This document shows, piece by piece, positions 62,136 to 64,000 of a DNA stretch of 64,000 nucleotides. The translations under genes were made by a program, and so were the position numbers. This DNA is from Terfezia claveryi. Lineage: Eukaryota > Ascomycota > Pezizomycetes > Pezizales > Pezizaceae. Every line of letters begins with the position of its first letter. Within the stretch, counting starts at the first letter, position 1. The notes under the pieces are model-generated. The model did no database searches and was not told where the DNA came from. It worked only from the letters and a program-made list of their open reading frames with translations. The DNA lies in assembly GCA_015179025.1 (NCBI GenBank), contig WHUX01000030.1, forward strand, positions 186,001 through 250,000, read 5' to 3'.

Positions 62136-62187
62136 TCGAGTGTACCTCCTGTGGAGGGGTGTTGTGCCAACCAGACTATCTAGTGTA
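62136..62187 (+). repeat. Micro-insertion copy R, longest form
   Basis: The 34-bp core (62145-62178) reads CCTCCTGTGGAGGGGT, then GTTGTGCCAACCAGACTA. It is flanked by TCGAGTGTA (62136-62144) and TCTAGTGTA (62179-62187), with 8 of 9 identical. It contains both hairpins: CCTC..GAGG and GTTG-TGC-CAAC. Confidence 0.8.
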
Positions 62188-62780
62188 GTATCTAGTAGCA
62201 GAATATACAAAGTGAGTCTGTTACGCTCCGTGTCCAATAGAAACTACATAGGGAACTCTCGATTGCGAGGATCGAACAATGGATCAAGTATATAATTAAT
62301 TATCCAAGACTGAGTGACTAGCCTACCTTTTCCGGCAGTTCAATCTTGCAGTGATCATGGAGATATCGAATTGGGAAGGCAGTCACCACCAGAATATTCT
62401 GCCGTCTATCCAGATATATCTTCTTCTGCTTCTCCTCCTCCTTCTTCTTTTCCTTTTCTCCACCCTCCGTTATTCCTTGATCTATCCCTATACTCATATT
62501 TTTTTTATATACTTTACACTGGCATCTAGACAAATGTGAGTATTTCGGTGTTCATTTACAAGGTATAACGTTTGTGTAAAGCTGCTAACAGGAAATAGGG
62601 ACGGCTGGGCGATTGTATTGATCATAGGACTAGGAATTCTAGTCCAAGTCTTCGACCGGGGTCTCGAGAGTGAGAAGGGTGTAAAAATATAAAATCCAAA
62701 AAACAGGGCGAGGGTCGTGTTACTAGGGACCCTTGCGAAATGTGGAGGGGTAGGGCCACATTGTCAAGCCCCCGGGCAGC
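62188..62780. other. Spacer after the Tc1 relic
   Basis: No gene. A CT/TTC-rich stretch at 62420-62465 produces opposing low-complexity ORFs that I do not call. Confidence 0.45.
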
Positions 62781-62790
62781 GGATGATCAT

Positions 62791-63165
62791 GAGGTAAGTG
62801 CCCTATGTCTAGTTGTTTCTATAGGCATAGCTGACGGCTCTCTCAGGTACTCCTGGACCCAAGGATATTGAGTTCTCTTAGGCAACAATCAGATAGAGGA
62901 TGGTGGTGAGATCAACTGCTCTATGTCTGGTGGTATCAATAGCATAGCTAATGGCCCCCCTAGGCACTCCTGTATCCAACTATGTCTAGTTTTCTCCTAT
63001 GTAAAATAAGGTGGTGAGGTTAGCTGTATATGTCTAGTTCTTCCTACGGACATAGCTGATGACTCTCCAAGGTACTCCTGGATCTAACGAGGTTGGATCT
63101 CTCAGCCAACGGCCAGATCAAGTGTAGGCACGTGAGGTAACGGTTTCACAATGTCTAGGTTGCAG
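62791..63165 (+). repeat. Tandem repeat of about 108-118 bp, three units and a partial
   Basis: Units begin at about 62791, 62906, 63014 and 63132 with GTGAGGT-like starts. They share TATGTCTAGTT, CATAGCTGA.GACTCTC and GGTACTCCTGGATC blocks. Divergence between units is high, so the array is old. No coding signal. Confidence 0.7.
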
Positions 63166-63295
63166 TCTAGGTGAGAGCATTGCTAGGCTTGCGACAAGTG
63201 CACCCGTAACTAACCTATCTCACAGAGTTCCCCAGTAGTGTCAACACTGCAATACCTCCAATATCGATACTGCCGGCCTCCGATATGCGCACGCA
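63166..63295 (-). repeat. Inverted counterpart of the 59.47-59.6 kb sequence
   Basis: TAACTAACCTATCTCACAG at 63209-63227, and the CCAATATCGATACTG / CCTCCGATATG units after it, match the reverse complement of 59576-59470. A related direct copy of the 63170 segment (GGGAGCATTGCCAGGCCTCC) recurs at 63343. Confidence 0.65.
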
Positions 63296-63754
63296 TGGCT
63301 GACGTATCCCTCATGACCGAGCGAATTCAGTTCATATAGGTGGGAGCATTGCCAGGCCTCCGACAACTGCACATCAATAGCTGCATCGAAGAGATCAGGT
63401 ACAAGGCAACTCAGGAGTGCCGTTCAGATTCCGAACCTCATGTTCTCGAATCAGCATTTGGTGAGGAGGCAGCAGATTTTACGCTGTGCCTTTTTAATGC
63501 AGCAATCAGTAATGTAGTCGACCGAGTACCAAATCACCCCTAGCAACGAACCACAACCCCATACAATGCAATGAACTCAACACAACTCAATGCAACTCAT
63601 GTCATTTCAAGGGGCGGGACTTAGGTAGAGTAGAAAATGAGGTGAGTATTTATTGCCATCATAGTAAAAAAAAAACACATAGGTAACTACATGCTAGGTA
63701 TCTGAGGTATCTACAGTTGAAGCCACTGGGGGAGCTTTCTTTTGACGTCGAGCT

Positions 63755-63990
63755 CTACTTTTCTTTTCCGATGCCTTTTGACTTTTTTTTCTTGATCTGC
63801 CTTGCTTCCTCTGCTGGAAGTATTCTCCCTTTGCTTAACTGACGTTTATCTGACTGCTTTTTTTGAGTATTAGCAGAACGTAGCTGAGAATTGACCTCTT
63901 GTTGAATAGACCGGTCCGTAGTACGTAGCATATAAAGCTTAGGAGGAACCCCCATTTCGCATATATCATTGCCCATTTTTCTATAGCTAT
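63755..63990 (-). pseudogene. Possible transposase C-terminal fragment at window edge
   Basis: A minus-strand frame encodes a Gln/Lys/Arg-rich tail (SIQQEVNSQLRSANTQKKQS, then KGRILPAEEARQIKKKK). It is reminiscent of the coiled, basic C-termini of pogo/Fot1-type fungal transposases. A stop lies just upstream near 63996, so only this fragment is open. The assignment is a guess from composition. Confidence 0.25.
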
Positions 63991-64000
63991 TTCTTCAGCT

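Noticed and set aside
62255..62285. GATCGAAC motif as a tRNA B-box
   Set aside because: No A-box, acceptor stem or cloverleaf could be found on either strand around it.

Overview
This window looks like nuclear DNA of a filamentous ascomycete (Pezizomycotina). The genes carry short introns (about 50-120 bp, GT..AG, CTAAC/CTGAC-like branch sites). Gene content is typical of that group: a CDC25-type RasGEF with an N-terminal SH3, a bridge-like lipid transfer protein with the Fmp27 GFWDK and WPPW motifs, eIF4B, eL32, HSBP1-like, EBP2 and ASE1. The class cannot be fixed from sequence alone. Intergenic distances of 5-8 kb and several dead transposons point to a repeat-tolerant genome.

Layout. 0.7-4.6 kb: CDC25-like RasGEF (+). 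6.5-7.1 kb: a broken Gfo/Idh/MocA oxidoreductase (-). 7.7-8.6 kb: uracil phosphoribosyltransferase FUR1 (-). 9.9-19.0 kb: FMP27, six exons (-). 20.0-20.9 kb: a Tim17/22/23-family protein (-), divergent from eIF4B/TIF3 (+, 21.3-23.5 kb). 24.4-25.2 kb: ribosomal protein eL32 (+). 26.1-26.4 kb: HSBP1-like protein (-), divergent from EBP2 (+, 26.6-27.9 kb). 27.9-33.3 kb: gene-poor. 33.3-35.9 kb: ASE1/PRC1/MAP65 (+). 35.9-43.8 kb: gene-poor. 43.8-45.1 kb: an intronless 404-residue protein of unknown function (+). From 45 kb onward the window is gene-poor and transposon-rich. A 5.8-kb Plavaka-type element with long terminal inverted repeats lies at 49.57-55.37 kb, and a Tc1/mariner relic at 61.4-62.1 kb. 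That relic sits inside a block (59.4-63.3 kb) whose two ends carry the same 23-bp satellite in inverted orientation.

The most unusual signal is a family of very short insertions. At least a dozen places in the noncoding DNA carry a 10-34 bp sequence that always has the same outer end (TAGTCTGGTT..., or its complement ...AACCAGACTA). The other end is truncated to varying lengths. Most copies are bracketed by a direct repeat of about 9 bp, like a target-site duplication. The longest copies fold into two small hairpins. Copies lie in both orientations, inside the dead oxidoreductase, inside the Plavaka element and directly after the Tc1 relic, so they are younger than those hosts. I do not recognise this family. 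A fixed end, variable truncation and a target duplication suggest a micro-retroposon or an end-derived micro-insertion mechanism.

The housekeeping genes are intact and serve Ras/cAMP signalling, pyrimidine salvage, lipid transfer, mitochondrial membrane biology, translation and ribosome biogenesis, heat-shock control and the mitotic spindle. They do not form a pathway cluster.
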